A stretch of 64,000 nucleotides of DNA. Origin: Bimastos eiseni. Lineage: Eukaryota > Annelida > Clitellata > Crassiclitellata > Lumbricidae. Shown piece by piece: positions 31,686-43,149 of this stretch; positions within the stretch are counted from its first letter, which is position 1, and each line of letters begins with the position of its first letter. A program made the position numbers and the translations under genes. Where the stretch lies: the NCBI GenBank assembly GCA_959347315.1, contig OY365822.1, positions 11,403,419 to 11,467,418 of the forward strand, written 5' to 3'. The notes beneath the pieces were generated by a model. It ran no database searches, was not told where the DNA came from, and saw only the letters and a program-made list of their open reading frames with translations.

Positions 31686-32066
31686 CTACTGCACCGACAG
31701 AGCACCAATCGCTGACGCGCCAAAACACTTTTCGTACATAGGATTAGGACGCCAATATCCTGAAGGCTGAAGATCAGTTCGTGAAGATTCGATTGGCAGA
31801 ATCGATTGGACGTTCATGGAAAGTCGCGTCACAGAAGTATCTCCGAGAGGCTCTACAGTACGATCGGTCGCTTCCTGTCTCTCACCGCGTATTAACTGGT
31901 CCACTTCCATTACAAGACCAATCATGTAGCGCATCACTTCGTCGCCGACGCTTGTAGGTCGCAAATTGTCTACCGCCGACGTAGAAAAACGTTTAACCGA
32001 CCACCAGATCACGTGACATGTTTCGACTTCCGGCCACGCTGTCGTCGACTTTGAGGTCATTGACAA
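31686..32066 (-). CDS. Candidate exon, unknown protein
   Basis: A 126-codon minus-strand frame ends at TAG 31686-31688. The part after a possible acceptor (CGTTTTTCTACGTCGGCGGTAG) reads NLRPTSVGDEVMRYMIGLVM, then EVDQLIRGERQ, and ends GYWRPNPMYEKCFG plus a short tail. Amino-acid composition looks protein-like and codons vary at third positions, but I recognise no family, and no partner exon with matching phase was found. It may be a chance open frame. Confidence 0.3.
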   Translation of the reverse strand: MSMTSKSTTAWPEVETCHVIWWSVKRFSTSAVDNLRPTSVGDEVMRYMIGLVMEVDQLIRGERQEATDRTVEPLGDTSVTRLSMNVQSILPIESSRTDLQPSGYWRPNPMYEKCFGASAIGALSVQ

Positions 32067-32589
32067 AAGGGCATTCGCCTACACATAAGCAGCGTTGGTT
32101 TGGCCGGATGGGCGTGTGGGCGAATGCTCAACGTAAAGTGGATCATAGTGTTAATACTCTAGGTTCCAAAAATATTGGTATGCTAGAATTGAGTGTTACA
32201 GAGTTCGTTTTTTGGACAGCTGTCTTTCCTGCTTCATTAGGTTGGAGGGCCTCAGTAAGAGTAGGAGTTAACGGAATTACTTTTGAGTTGAAGAGATGCA
32301 TTATTTAATCACTGCAATGTCTGTTACTCTGACTCCAACCTTTTGCTCTCGCTCTGTCTGTTTCTATGCATATTTCTCTCTCTGTCTCTGACACTCTGTC
32401 TCACCTTCTTACTATTTACTCTCTCATTTGCTCTTTATCTCCTCTTCTCCTGTCTGTATGGTCATCCATCTGTCTACATCCCTTCGTCTGCATCGTATTG
32501 TATTGTTTTTATGTTGCATGGTACCATATAATAGCCGACAGCTTTACATTATGCTCTGACTCTCTTGTGTGACGGTCTCTCTCAATCTC
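32067..32589. other. No gene seen; CT-rich patches
   Basis: TCTCTCTGTCTC-type low complexity around 32345-32480. Confidence 0.5.
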
Positions 32590-32760
32590 GTCCAATCAAT
32601 CAATCAATCAATATCATTTTTATTGACTCCAATCACAGTAATTATTAACAGTACATACATACAACCATTCTCATTAAAATTAAAATAACACGATGGAAAA
32701 ACAAAAAGGGTCAACTGGACAGTAATTTAGCATTGAGGTTGGAGACAATTGCCTGGGAAA
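32590..32760 (-). mobile_element. Probable LINE 3' UTR end with (TTGA)n tail
   Basis: Read on the minus strand the segment ends GGAGTCAATAAAAATGATAT followed by a (TTGA)n run, the layout of a CR1-like 3' end (AATAAA then a short tandem tail). No coding part is recognisable. Confidence 0.5.
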
Positions 32761-32819
32761 GAAAAATCCCCAAAGGAACCGTATGGTTCCGCTATCTCTC
32801 TTTGTGACTCCACGTTGTC

Positions 32820-33500
32820 TCCTCTGTGTATGTCAGCTTCCTCGCTCTCTCTCTCCTTCGCTTTGTCTTTTTGTCTCTCTTCCTCTCGTTTCCCTCCCGG
32901 CCTTCTGTCGAGTATCACTATCCATGAAATACGAAACCCCCTGGAATCACTCAATATTACCTTTGCACACATATGTGTTACCTTGATGATCACCGAGTCA
33001 CACATGCGATTTATCTTTACTTCAGACCCACAATCACATAATAATACTGACTACACATTTGTTGTTGTTAACGTCATCAAAAGAAGACAAGAGACGAGAT
33101 GATATTGACGGATTCTTTCACGATGTTTCACAAATTCAGTCTGACATAAGCGGCTGCGGTTTCTGTTCCTTTTTAAAACTATGTATACCCACTTCATCCT
33201 CCAAACTTTCAGATCGTCTCACACACAAAATATTGCTGATGGATGAAGCCTGAACCATTGCACGAAATCCCCGCTGGCAGCGAAGGCTATCGACCATCCT
33301 ACCCCCTCGTCATTTATTCGTCCGTCGCCGTCAACTCGAAGCCTCGTCAGCTTTTCCAATGTGCTGCTCCCCCTAATCGACACCAATCCAATCAGTGCAC
33401 TGTCGATGTTCCGTGCCTATACGAATGCCTATGAGCCTTCTTGCCAAAAATGTCACTTGAGTCGTGTAATTGATAATTTGAATAGCAATTGACCTCCATC
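32820..33500. other. No gene seen
   Basis: CT-rich stretch at 32840-32900, otherwise unique sequence without supported exons. Confidence 0.4.
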
Positions 33501-33527
33501 CGGAACAAAAAGGAACAGACTTGCTCA

Positions 33528-33990
33528 CAGACAGATGAACTGACTGATAGACAGACAGACAGATAGATAGATAGATAGAAAGACAGACAGATAGACAGAC
33601 AGACTGACTGACAGACAGATAGACAGAGAGACTGACAGACTGACTGACAGACAGATAGACAGAGAGACTGACAGACTGACTGACAGACAGATAGACAGAG
33701 AGACTGACTGACAGACAGATAGACAGAGAGACTGACTGACAGACAGATAGACAGAGAGACTGACAGACTGACTGACAGACAGATAGACAGAGAGACTGAC
33801 AGACAGATAGACAGAGAGACTGACAGACTGACTGACAGACAGATAGATAGACAGAAATGCACTGAATGTCAGACAAAAAGACCTATTGATAGACAGACAG
33901 ACAGGCAGAAAGACAGACAGACTGACTGACAGATAGATAGAGATGCACCGAATGTCAGACAGAAAAATAGATAGACAGACAGAATATTCG
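33528..33990. repeat. (GACA)n-derived array with 32-36-bp higher-order unit
   Basis: Tetranucleotide GACA/GACT/GATA units are arranged in larger repeats of the form GACAGACTGACTGACAGACA then GATAGACAGAGA. Three frames read CLSVSLS-type peptides. Not coding. Confidence 0.95.
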
Positions 33991-34231
33991 TATACGAAAA
34001 TGCATCTCATGACAGCTTATACGGTAGGCCTATACAAAACGAACAGAGTCAATCAAACAGCTAGAGACAGACAGACAATTGACCTGATACAAATAGCACG
34101 ATTTATGAAAATACTTATTTATTTATTGATCAAATTTGTAACGCGCGCAAGGTCACACCGAAATGTGAATCTGGGAGCGTGGATAGTCAGTCGCCAGAAG
34201 AAGATGCAAATAGATTTCAAATCCTTGAAAA

Positions 34232-34500
34232 TTAATTAGAAATATAGTGAGTGAGTTGTGAGTTGGAAAGAAGTGAATTTGAGCTACGAAGAGAGAGTGG
34301 CAGTCGATTCCATTCCCTATGAGCAGAGACATGAAATGCAGGAGAGCCCATAACTGTTCTGCATCGTGGTTCAACTAAAAGATCTGTACTTGATGATCGT
34401 AAGCAACGAGGAGGAATGTCAGGAGTTAGTAGAGCATGAATATAGGTAGTTGCATTGGTGATGAGCCTATGGAGGCTTTGCATGGTCTAACTAGCCCACT
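34232..34500 (-). pseudogene. LINE RT C-terminus
   Basis: The minus strand encodes ITNATTYIHALLTPDIPPR, LRSSSTDLLVEPRCRTVMGS, PAFHVSAHREWNRLPLSLRS and a short end. The pattern (LRSS...G.xAFxVxAxxxWNxLPxxLRS) is the C-terminal tail of Jockey/CR1-type ORF2. The reading is open, so this may be a fairly young truncated copy. Confidence 0.85.
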
Positions 34501-35990
34501 TAAACTTTATTCTGAATTCCACTTACAAAAATAGACAGCAGATCGACATTAGACATACACCTCTTACTGGTCAGTTTTTTTTACAGACACAAGGACTTAC
34601 CGATAGAGAGACAGGTGGAAGTCTGACAGATAAACAGCTAGATAAGCAGACGCGCAGACAAACAAACAGAAATTCACAGGCAGAGTGACGGACGCTTATA
34701 GACATATTACCTACATAGTGTTGCAACTTACAAGAGACAAGAGGTCTATTGTTACTAGGCAAGTCCTAACACATTCTTCGTAGAGTTCAACAACGCAATT
34801 TCAGAGTTGAGGATTGCAACTATTGCTCCAATCTTCCGAGCCTGAGGCCAGCGCTATTTGAAATAATGTCCGCTATAATCGTGGTAGTGGTGGTGGCAAT
34901 AACACACAATGAATTTGTAGTACTAGTAGTGAAATTAGTCGTAGCAATAGTCGAATTGCCGAATTGGAAGTAGCAGTAATGGAAGTAATGGCAGTATAGT
35001 AGAAGCGTAGTAGTAATTATAAGAGATTACTAAAGAATGCACAGCGGTGGTAGGCTATTAATCTGTAAATGCCTAATATCTGCTGAATCCACACACTAAC
35101 TTTTAAACGGCTGGCTTTCAAACTGATCCGAAGCTAATATGAGACCCCAATTCGTTACGATCGATTTAATGTTATTGGGCATACATGTATATATATATAC
35201 AACTGGTTTCGTTCCTCAGTATACTGTCCAACACGAAGGACCTGAGGCTGCATTCGTAAGGGCATTTTAAGGCCCACGATTCATCGACAGGCCAGATGAA
35301 CTACATTTCTAGCTTGTATTGCTGTAAATAACGCTCTGATTGCGTAGCGCTATTATTTTTCACCGCAGGACAGTTGATGGACATAATAACGCGATACCCA
35401 ATCGAAATCGCAATCGTCTCCCGTGTCCAACTCGCTCGCGGTCGTTCTGGAAGAAGATGACATCCCTTCCCCAGCCCGACAACACTCTTCATCAACAATC
35501 GCCGTATGAGATCGAGAGATAGAAGTGCCCTGTCGCGGAGCTAATTCCCGTCCGGACGTCCAATCGAGAGGCCACCGTAACCCCGGCTAAGGCCCGTCAC
35601 GCACTCCGCCCAAGCATGCATAGCCTGAAGATTGCCGACGATTATGAAAAATTAATATGCGGTCAATTTATGGTGATTTGACGGGAAATCGTATAAAGAT
35701 GGCGTCGACGGTGATCGTCGTAGCCGCATAGCAGCTTCCTTACCGGAAGTGAACCGAGGAATCAGCCCGCTCAGCGGAGGTTATGAAAATCATCGATAAG
35801 TTATAGCATAGATTAGCGAAGAGGAGTGGTATGATCATACGGGGCAGGAGTTGATGTGAGAAACAGACCGGGTGGTGTAGAAATCGACCCACGTGGTTGA
35901 GCTGGTGAGGTATAGCATGAGATGCCGCCAAGGATCAATGAGATTGCTTACAAATCACGTTAGGAGTATTGCAATGTTTTGTAGTTAAGT
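34501..35990. other. No gene seen; degenerate AGT repeats
   Basis: GTAGTAGTGGTGG-type triplets at about 34870-35035, TA run near 35190. Open frames at 35301-35931 lack splice or family support. Confidence 0.4.
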
Positions 35991-35992
35991 AT

Positions 35993-36470
35993 TTATGAAG
36001 CGCCTCTATAGTAGGGTGAATCCTTCAGAATCAAAAAAAAGCGCTTCATAAAAAAGACCTTCATAAAAGCGCTGCCAGTGTGTAAGACCCTGCGAAATGA
36101 ACTAGGTTTTGGGAAAAGCAAAGGAGGATGAGAGACTGCCAGAAAGAAATTTAGAGCGAACAGACGGAAAAAGCGTATTCCACAGAGAGGGGCCAATTGA
36201 AACAAAGGTTCGATGCTGAGCCATATCAGTTCTAGAACGATGCACCAAGAGGTCAGATCTATTGAACGAGTGAAGTGGACGGAGGAGGCTGACTGAGGTC
36301 GAAGTATTACGAAGACCTCACTTAGCCTTAAAGATTAGAATGAGATTTATAAATTGTATGAGAGCATGGAGAGGGAGCCAATGAAGTTCATCAAACGTTA
36401 AGGAGTAGGAGGGACCAGTGGGAGAGTAGGCGAACCAGCGAAATTCAAGTAGGTAAAGCAAGGTAAGCGA
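35993..36470 (-). pseudogene. LINE RT C-terminus (longer copy)
   Basis: The minus strand reads SLTFDELHWLPLHALIQFIN then LILIFKAK and stop. One frame on follow FNRSDLLVHRSRTDMAQHRT, FVSIGPSLWNTLFPSVRSKF and LSGSLSSSFAFPKT. LHWLPxxxxIxFKIL and RxFVSIGPSLWN are the two hallmark blocks of CR1/L2-like tails. It ends in AAGCGCCTC/GAGGCGCTT-like sequence at 35997. Confidence 0.9.
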
Positions 36471-36529
36471 AGAATAAGGCATTGTAAATATTGAGCCGTA
36501 ACATGGCTTATAACTATAACTCAACCACT

Positions 36530-36623
36530 GATAGTACTCGGCCAGTGCCAGTCCCAAGCCTGGATAAAGGAGGAGGGCGACGCTAATGATCTTTGTCATC
36601 ACAGTGTCGTTAAACTGCAACAA
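36530..36623 (+). repeat. GGCAGTGCCAG module inside a LINE copy
   Basis: CCAGTGCCAGTCCCAAGCCT, GGATAAAGGAGGAGGGCGAC, GCTAATGATCTTTGTCATCA, CAGTGTCGTTAAACTG. The sequence on both sides matches the 27.6-28.0 kb repeat, in which this block is missing. Confidence 0.75.
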
Positions 36624-36639
36624 CCACCGTGAAGACTGC

Positions 36640-36850
36640 TAAGAAGATACTTATATCAGCGTCAGCTGTCTTTGATATCATAAGATGTCATTATTAAAAT
36701 GTTTGATGCAAGGTGAGAGATGTAAGGTATTTGAAAGGATAGCGTCAAAGGCAATTCAGTCTCCCTCCGAGTCCCTCGTGCCTTGCCTGGTGTCAACACC
36801 GCCTTCGCCATCTCTCCTCCACATTGCCTATAGGAACGCAAAGTAGCATA
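36640..36850 (-). repeat. LINE-associated repeat, partner of 27760-27990
   Basis: Shares CATAAGATGTCATTATTAAA, GAGAGATGTAAGGTA and TTGAAAGGATAGCGTCAAAG with the copy at 27.8 kb. Confidence 0.7.
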
Positions 36851-37304
36851 GGGTCCAATGAGGCAGCGTATGTATATAAACCATGCAGTTATTCACTTAC
36901 ATATGTTTTAGATATTTCAGTTGGCATACCCCACCCCATAAATCTCTGCTATGAGATGCTAAGTCTCTCTGTCTCGCTGAATTGACCTCCAGGAATCGCG
37001 GTGTGGATTTGATGCGCCATCGGTTAATGCACTTGACATTAGACACGGGCGCAATAGAAGTGCTAATTAATAATAATAACTTTAAGTTCATGATTACCAG
37101 CGTAGGTTAGTTGGGCATGTTGAATGCGTATAGCAGCGATCAAGCAAGTATATACCTTATTACGTCAACTTTTTCTTGTTATTATTATTTTCATTATTAC
37201 GAAAATGTCTAACACGGCCAGGTCGCCGTAAAATGAGACACTGGGTGAGCAATCCAGATGCTTAAAATGAAACGAAAAATATTAAGTTTTTAGATACCTG
37301 AACA

Positions 37305-37722
37305 CACAAATTCTAAATTGTTTTCCATTCAATGTACTGGATCCCATTTTTGGAATCTTCTCCCAACATATATTCAACGTCAGCCAAATATTAGATTATT
37401 TAAAAATAAACTTCGCCTCTATTTGCTTGAAGACACCTCCAAGCATTGAATTTTTGTGTCTATTATTCAGTGGATACAATGAGCCCTTAGTTAAGGAACT
37501 AGTTGAGATTAACTGCTATCTATGTTACTTAACCTGATATGTGAATGTTATTAATATTGGTACCATTGACAGTTTAAAAATTATACATAGGGACCTCTGG
37601 TTAACGGGGTCTATGATCCCTTTAGATTCCTCTGTTTAACCAGATTATTCATTTATGAAACCTTGTTGTTTGTCATCTTCTCGTGTTTTTTGGTTATCAA
37701 ATAAATTTGAATTGAAAGCATT
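37305..37722 (+). pseudogene. LINE RT C-terminus plus 3' UTR
   Basis: The plus strand encodes SKLFSIQCTGSHFWNLLPTY, IQRQPNIRLFKNKLRLYLLE and DTSKH then TGA. About 270 bp of AT-rich 3' UTR follows, ending ATCAAATAAATTTGAATTGA. The intact tail and UTR mark the true 3' end of a Jockey/CR1-type element of a different family from the GSASE-ending copies. Confidence 0.85.
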
Positions 37723-38580
37723 GCGGAAATATCGGGGATTCAGTTCCATTCATTATGGACAGAAATATAGAGTGTACAAGATCGTAGAAATATATATATA
37801 TATATATATAAAAGACCACTGCGTCGTGGTTCAATGAAAAGACCCACGCTCGAGGATGGTAAACTGTATGGAAGAATGTCAGAGGTAGAAGCAGCGTCTG
37901 ATTTGGGGGTCAAGGGTTAAACCCCAGTTTCTTAGTGCGCTATTCTTCAGATTCTAGAAATTGTCATCAGCCGATTTCCTGCTCGAAGGTAGGTAGGAGC
38001 GCTCGTTCGTTGAAAGGATTTAATCTTAAAGTATTTTATTCCCCGGTTTAACTTTTATTCTGAATTGTGATGCTATTTAGTTGCAGTCGGGCAGGGAGCG
38101 CCTCTGAGCGGGTCTCTTGATGTGGCGCTATATAAATTATCGGAACGAATGCATATATATATATATAAGTAAGGTCTATTTACGATGCATTGAGAACAGT
38201 AGTCTGGATGCAGACGGGAATACAAAGTGATTACAATGACGTCAAAACAAAATCACAATTCAATCAATGACGAGAACAAAGAGCTCAGTATCTTAGAAAA
38301 ACAGTTGCCATGCGAACGGTTGCCAGGCGAAGGCTGCTTTGTTTCCGGAGAAGGCTGACGTTTCCGGTAATAAAAGACGGAGCCATTGAACAGAGTAATG
38401 ATCTGAGCCGGTTATAACCGGAACTAGCATTGTTCATGAAGGATGCGCGTCAGCCCCATGGGTATCTTTAATCCTTTTAAGGACTTTTATATAGCGCCAT
38501 TCGCCGATCCTACGCAAAGTTCAGGACTGCGCAGGTAAGCCACGAAGAGTTATGGGGCTTTTTAATATAACAGAGCACAA
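37723..38580. other. No gene; includes LINE 3'-end hairpin and TA runs
   Basis: (TA)n at 37792-37810 and 38153-38166. GGGAGCGCCTCTGAGCGGGT then CTCTTGATGTGGCGCTATAT (38094-38133) is another minus-strand copy of the LINE 3'-end motif. TATATAGCGCCATTCGCCGA recurs at 38489. Confidence 0.6.
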
Positions 38581-38815
38581 CACAGTATAGCGTAACATAT
38601 CACAATATAACATGACACGACAACATAACATCATGTGGCATCGCATGATACAACATGTTGGACAATAAAGTAACATAGCACATCATGACACCATTTGATA
38701 CACCGAGGCACGACACCGTTCCACGCCATAACGTAGTGTTACAACACCCATAACACCATAGTAAGCTCATAATAGCAACGAAGTTCAACCCAACATAGCA
38801 CAAATGATGTAACAT
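38580..38815. repeat. Degenerate ACATA/CATAAC pentamer-like tract
   Basis: Loose repetition of AACAT, ACATAG and CACGACA units over about 230 bp. Confidence 0.6.
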
Positions 38816-38880
38816 CGATTAGTAGTTGGGTTAGTTTTTGCGATAATGGATGTAACAGTTGTAGTAGACGAAGTAATTAT

Positions 38881-39029
38881 CAGGGGCGTACAGATAGGGG
38901 AAGTAGGGAGGAAAATGCCTCCAATTTCAGGTAGGAGGATATATTTTGTCATAGCGGGGAATATCTTGCCTACCTGACATTGGGGACCGGGAATTTGCCT
39001 CCATTACTCAGAGGGGATTTTCGCCCCTG
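38881..39029. mobile_element. hAT-like MITE, 149 bp, CAGGGGCG termini
   Basis: Begins CAGGGGCG and ends CGCCCCTG, a perfect 8-bp terminal inverted repeat starting with the CAG typical of hAT elements. The flanks GTAATTAT (38873-38880) and GCAGTTAT (39030-39037) agree at 6 of 8 positions, fitting an aged 8-bp target duplication. Internal arms (CAATTTCAGGTAGG / CCTACCTGACATTG) extend the palindrome. Confidence 0.75.
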
Positions 39030-39660
39030 GCAGTTATAGTGTGAGAAGCTATAAGTTTTCACTTGAAGCGTTTTTAAAAGAGGATTATTTGATAGAATTG
39101 AGCGAAGTGTAGCCTTTGGAAATAGAATAGCCAATGATTCATGACGCACGCGCCACCTTTCTAGAAGCAGCAGATGTAGTAGTCGGAATAATAAAATCAA
39201 AGCTGCGCTTAATACATTGCGCCCACTATTCTCAATTATCTTGACATGTATAGAGCACATCTGTGAGCCTATCAAATGTGATGAATTTAATTGCTCATCA
39301 AGAGTATTTGATTGGTTTTCATATGCAATATGGAATTACAAGAGTTTCAATTACGACTGAACCACGTAAGCGACGTGTTTTTTCGCAATTCTTGGATCAT
39401 TCGTGTGAAGCGGCACTAGTTCCGAAGACGAGACACGACTCCTGCAGGAAACGACATCTGCACGCATGAACGACTGACACGGTCTGCGAAGCGTGTCTCT
39501 CACACGGTCCAGGGAAGGCCGTGTTTCCTTATTTCCCCAGATGTCTCGGAGTCACGCTTTTATCCACACGGAGCATCATGGGATCTCGTCCGCAATTCGT
39601 TCGTTCAATTGTGATTACGGCGTCCGAATAAGGTTTGCATGTAATGTAATGCAATCGAGC

Positions 39661-39715
39661 ATTTATGTAGCGCCTCTTCAAGATATCTACTCAGAGGCGC
39701 TCTCTGCTCTGGCCT
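39661..39715 (+). repeat. LINE 3'-end hairpin motif, best-preserved copy
   Basis: GTAGCGCCTCTTCAAGATAT then CTACTCAGAGGCGCTCTCTG. AGCGCCTCT and AGAGGCGCT form a perfect 9-bp stem. Confidence 0.8.
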
Positions 39716-40176
39716 ATGTGATACTAAATGCCATTATGATCGAATAAAATATATCAGTTAGCTGAAAAGAGTCGCCAGTGGTGGACCCACGCACAGGTGT
39801 GGAACCACCCAACGCATTCCCGTACACAGCTGAGAGGTATGAACATCGATCGTAGTGTGTTGTTTTATATAGCGCCGCTTATTTTAATTTTGTAGCGCTC
39901 CCTCTGCAGAAAGCCCGAGAGTAGGAAAAGTTTCTTAGGATTTCGGATGATGCAGGAATTGACCCAGAAAGAACGGTAACGCGTAGAGATGAGGAAAAGT
40001 AACCAACCATTCCTCAAGTCTCAACTTTCAAGAACTCTTACACAGACTAACTTGATCATCTACCCTCCAATCCTCGACCAAAGCGACACCCCGTCCCTTA
40101 ACAGCTACTCTGTCTTCTCTGAACCTCTGGAAACTGGATTCTGACCTTCATCGGACCACCCTTTTGGTAGCCCATT
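39716..40176. other. No gene seen
   Basis: TATATAGCGCCGCTT (39868) is a further fragment of the LINE 3'-end motif. Confidence 0.4.
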
Positions 40177-40263
40177 TGATTCGACGCAGCGCTCGTGAAT
40201 AAGCTGGTGCCTTGAGCTTGGCTCTCGAGTGGCGCTTTAGAAACCTGGAGATTACGATAACGA
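40177..40263 (+). repeat. Dispersed repeat family C, copy 4
   Basis: TTCGACGCAGCGCTCGTGAA, TAAGCTGGTGCCTTGAGCTT and GGCGCTTTAGAAACCTGGAG. The plus-strand reading is FDAALVNKLVP, stop, AWLSSGALETWRLR. This is the longest copy of the family. Confidence 0.7.
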
Positions 40264-40649
40264 TTATGCATAGACATCCTCAGGGCCAAGACAACAGCGA
40301 TTTGGATGATGATGATGCATAATATGAAATGAATGAGATAAGGTTAGGTCAGATTATGATAAGATTAGGCTAGATATAATGTAGGGCATAGCTGTATTTT
40401 ATCAATGGTCCTTCTTCCACAGTATAGAAGCGCACACGACCATACATCAGCAGAACATCTATAACCTAAATGGTGCTGAGTAAATGTGAGTGAAAGATAA
40501 CTGTCTACTAACTGCCTCGGACGGTTATAGGTAAATTCTTCATAAGCAATCTTTCATAAAACAATTATTCGTAGCAATTCTTCGTATGTAAGCCTACCGT
40601 AACAATTCTTCCGGCCGAAAATTCTTTGTGCACGCACGTCTAAAAACGA

Positions 40650-40712
40650 CACTAACCCTAACCCAACCCTGACCCTAAACGACCCTCTTGATGCTTAGCC
40701 TAACCCTAACCG
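40650..40712. repeat. Telomere-like interstitial (CCCTAA)n patch
   Basis: ACTAACCCTAACCCAACCCT, GACCCTAAACGACCC and, 20 bp on, CCTAACCCTAACCG. Four to six degenerate units of the animal telomere hexamer TTAGGG on the complementary strand. Confidence 0.6.
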
Positions 40713-41179
40713 ACTCTCACGATGCATTATATTACAAATTTTAGGTGTTTTTAACATCCATCACATCCACCATATACGGTGTCGAAGAATTGTGCACATG
40801 TTACGGTCAATTGTGTTTCGCGAACAACTTTTTACGAAGAAAACGTCGAACAACGCCTCGGACGACCCTCCAACTGAATGACCTTACCCTCCACGTTACA
40901 GATTCATCGCTCTGACCAATCGGCCACCAATGATGTAAGGCACACTGGGATAAGAAGATTAATCAATCATTCAGAATTATATAGCGCCCCGTAATTTTCC
41001 GACTCAAAGGCTCACAGGTTCAGCTAAGCGGAAGAAAGCAGTTTATTCAGTGGAAGATATGTTGTCATAGGAAGAGATAAAATAATATCATACGAGACAA
41101 TACAAGACAAGACTACCCGTCAGCTGTAAACAACTGCTGTTTGTCAGCTGGTAGGCTATAGTAATAAACGAAGATGTAT

Positions 41180-41335
41180 ATCAATCAATCAATCAATCAG
41201 TCAATCTATCTATCTATCTATCAATTAATCTATGAATCAAACAATCAATCAATCTATCTATCAATTAATCAATCAATCAATCAATACAAATAAATAAATC
41301 AAATCAAATTATTAATAAAGTTTTGTAAACGAGAT
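41180..41335. repeat. (AATC)/(CTAT)n microsatellite
   Basis: AATCAATC and CTATCTAT blocks followed by AAATAAATAAATC. May be the tail of a plus-strand LINE end, but no coding part is visible. Confidence 0.9.
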
Positions 41336-41935
41336 AATAACGTAGGATACTATTAAATTCAATTTAAATAGATGACATTAAATTGGAGAAGAGACTATCT
41401 TACAGAGGAGCAGAGCAAAAAAGATATTTCTTCGCGTATCATTTGTTCAGCGCCTCTAGGCTTTTGACGCATTGATGCTGCAGTATTATTGATGACAGAA
41501 ACTCTGGTCTCATGCAAACAAAGTCCTCACCCCCATCCCAGTACAATTGATACTTTCCCCATTGGCGAACACCCGTTGCCACGTCTTAGCGCTCGGAATA
41601 GAATATCTGTCCATTTTCCGTCGTGAAATATGACAACGATGTAATTGGCATAAACTCGCGGTCAACCTGGACTTCTGTAAAACTGTAAACAAACCTCGGT
41701 GCTCATCGCCCGTGGAATTCTACAAAGCAGCATTGAACCCGAAATGTTTTGAGCGTGTGTGTGTATACGTGGGGAACTCTTGTACATGATAGATGACGTT
41801 GGGTATATGTTGGTAGCTATGTTCTTTTAAATGACGCTAAATTCGTGAAACCAATGTGTGTGTGCCCTGTTTATGCATACAGAGGTGATGGATGAAAACG
41901 TACAACCATTACAGTTATAAGTGGTAATTGTTGTT

Positions 41936-42035
41936 TCAGTTTAACGACACTGTGTGATAACAAAGATCATTAACGTCGCCCTCCTCCTTTATCCAGGCTT
42001 AGGACTGGCACTGTCAGAGCGCAACCAGTGGCGAA
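41936..42035 (-). repeat. GGCAGTGCCAG module, minus-strand copy
   Basis: Reverse complement of the consensus: CAGTTTAACGACACTGTGTG, ATAACAAAGATCATTAACGT, CGCCCTCCTCCTTTATCCAG, GCTTAGGACTGGCACTGTCA. The longest and cleanest copy. Confidence 0.85.
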
Positions 42036-42391
42036 GCGTGTGTGTGTGTAATAAGTTTATTTAACGACGCATCCATGACAAGGATGATATGCGTAAGTTG
42101 CGAAGTTTCTCGCCAATGCTTTATATAGGTTACAGTTACAGTAGTGGAAATAATTATTGTATCACCCTGTGATCAAAGCTAAAAGCGGGACAACGAAATA
42201 TTAGGACGAATGAGTAGAACCGATAAATTTTTTTTCTTCCTTATATCGACCGTCAGAGTTGAACAGACATTCCTGAAAATATGTCAATAACTGATTTTAT
42301 GCTTGTTTACGCATTAATTTGAGTGAGATTACTATATAAACTGACTTTAAATGTATTTATTAATTCCACCAGTGAAGGTCTCCAGTTTGCT

Positions 42392-42591
42392 NNNNNNNNN
42401 NNNNNNNNNNNNNNNNNNNNNNNNNNNNNNNNNNNNNNNNNNNNNNNNNNNNNNNNNNNNNNNNNNNNNNNNNNNNNNNNNNNNNNNNNNNNNNNNNNNN
42501 NNNNNNNNNNNNNNNNNNNNNNNNNNNNNNNNNNNNNNNNNNNNNNNNNNNNNNNNNNNNNNNNNNNNNNNNNNNNNNNNNNNNNNNNNNN
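42392..42591. other. Assembly gap (200 N)
   Basis: Exactly 200 undetermined bases. A GGTGGAGTAGGTGG and AGT-repeat follow immediately, so the gap probably hides a microsatellite. Confidence 0.99.
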
Positions 42592-42599
42592 GGTGGAGT

Positions 42600-43149
42600 A
42601 GGTGGCGGAGTAGTAGTAGTAGTAGTAGTAGTAGGGAAAGTAAAATCAGCAGTAGTTGTAGCTTATGCGAGGGTTGAGTAATTTTGAAGATTTACATTAC
42701 ATAGATAAGTGGGATTTCCAAACTGCGTCCGACTTCCGCTCTGGTGTCGCTGACAAAATGGAATACCGGATATCGATGACGCTGCCGGAAGTTTCACGCA
42801 TGATGCGTAATGATACGTCCATGTGATCGATGCGAGCGGAAGTCGCATCAGTTTCCATGCCAATGGTTTATGATCGTACCGCACGTAGCAACAAATGAAC
42901 GCATGAGCAGATGCCGAATGAGATTTGCACAAATGGTAGCTGCTACATAAGCTGTTTCTAATATATACAGCGTAGGGAATCACGGAGCAAAAGAAAATAA
43001 TAGAAATAATAAGAGTCTTCAATCAGCTCCACCTAAAATTAAACGTCAAAAACCATAAAAGAAAACAACAGAGACAGCCACAACGTTCAGGAAACCAACT
43101 TCAGATGAAATTTGTGATATTTTTTTCAATGAATTAATTAGTGATACTT
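42600..43149. other. No gene seen; (AGT)n at the start
   Basis: AGT triplets at 42608-42636. A minus-strand frame at 42663-43022 looks hydrophobic at its start but begins with TTG and has no splice support. Confidence 0.4.

Noticed and set aside
33373..34010. Frames of 150-167 codons reading CLSVSLS
   Set aside because: They come from the GACA-derived array, with equal length in all three minus frames.
42663..43022. Secreted protein with hydrophobic N-terminus
   Set aside because: Starts at TTG rather than ATG and has no splice or family support.
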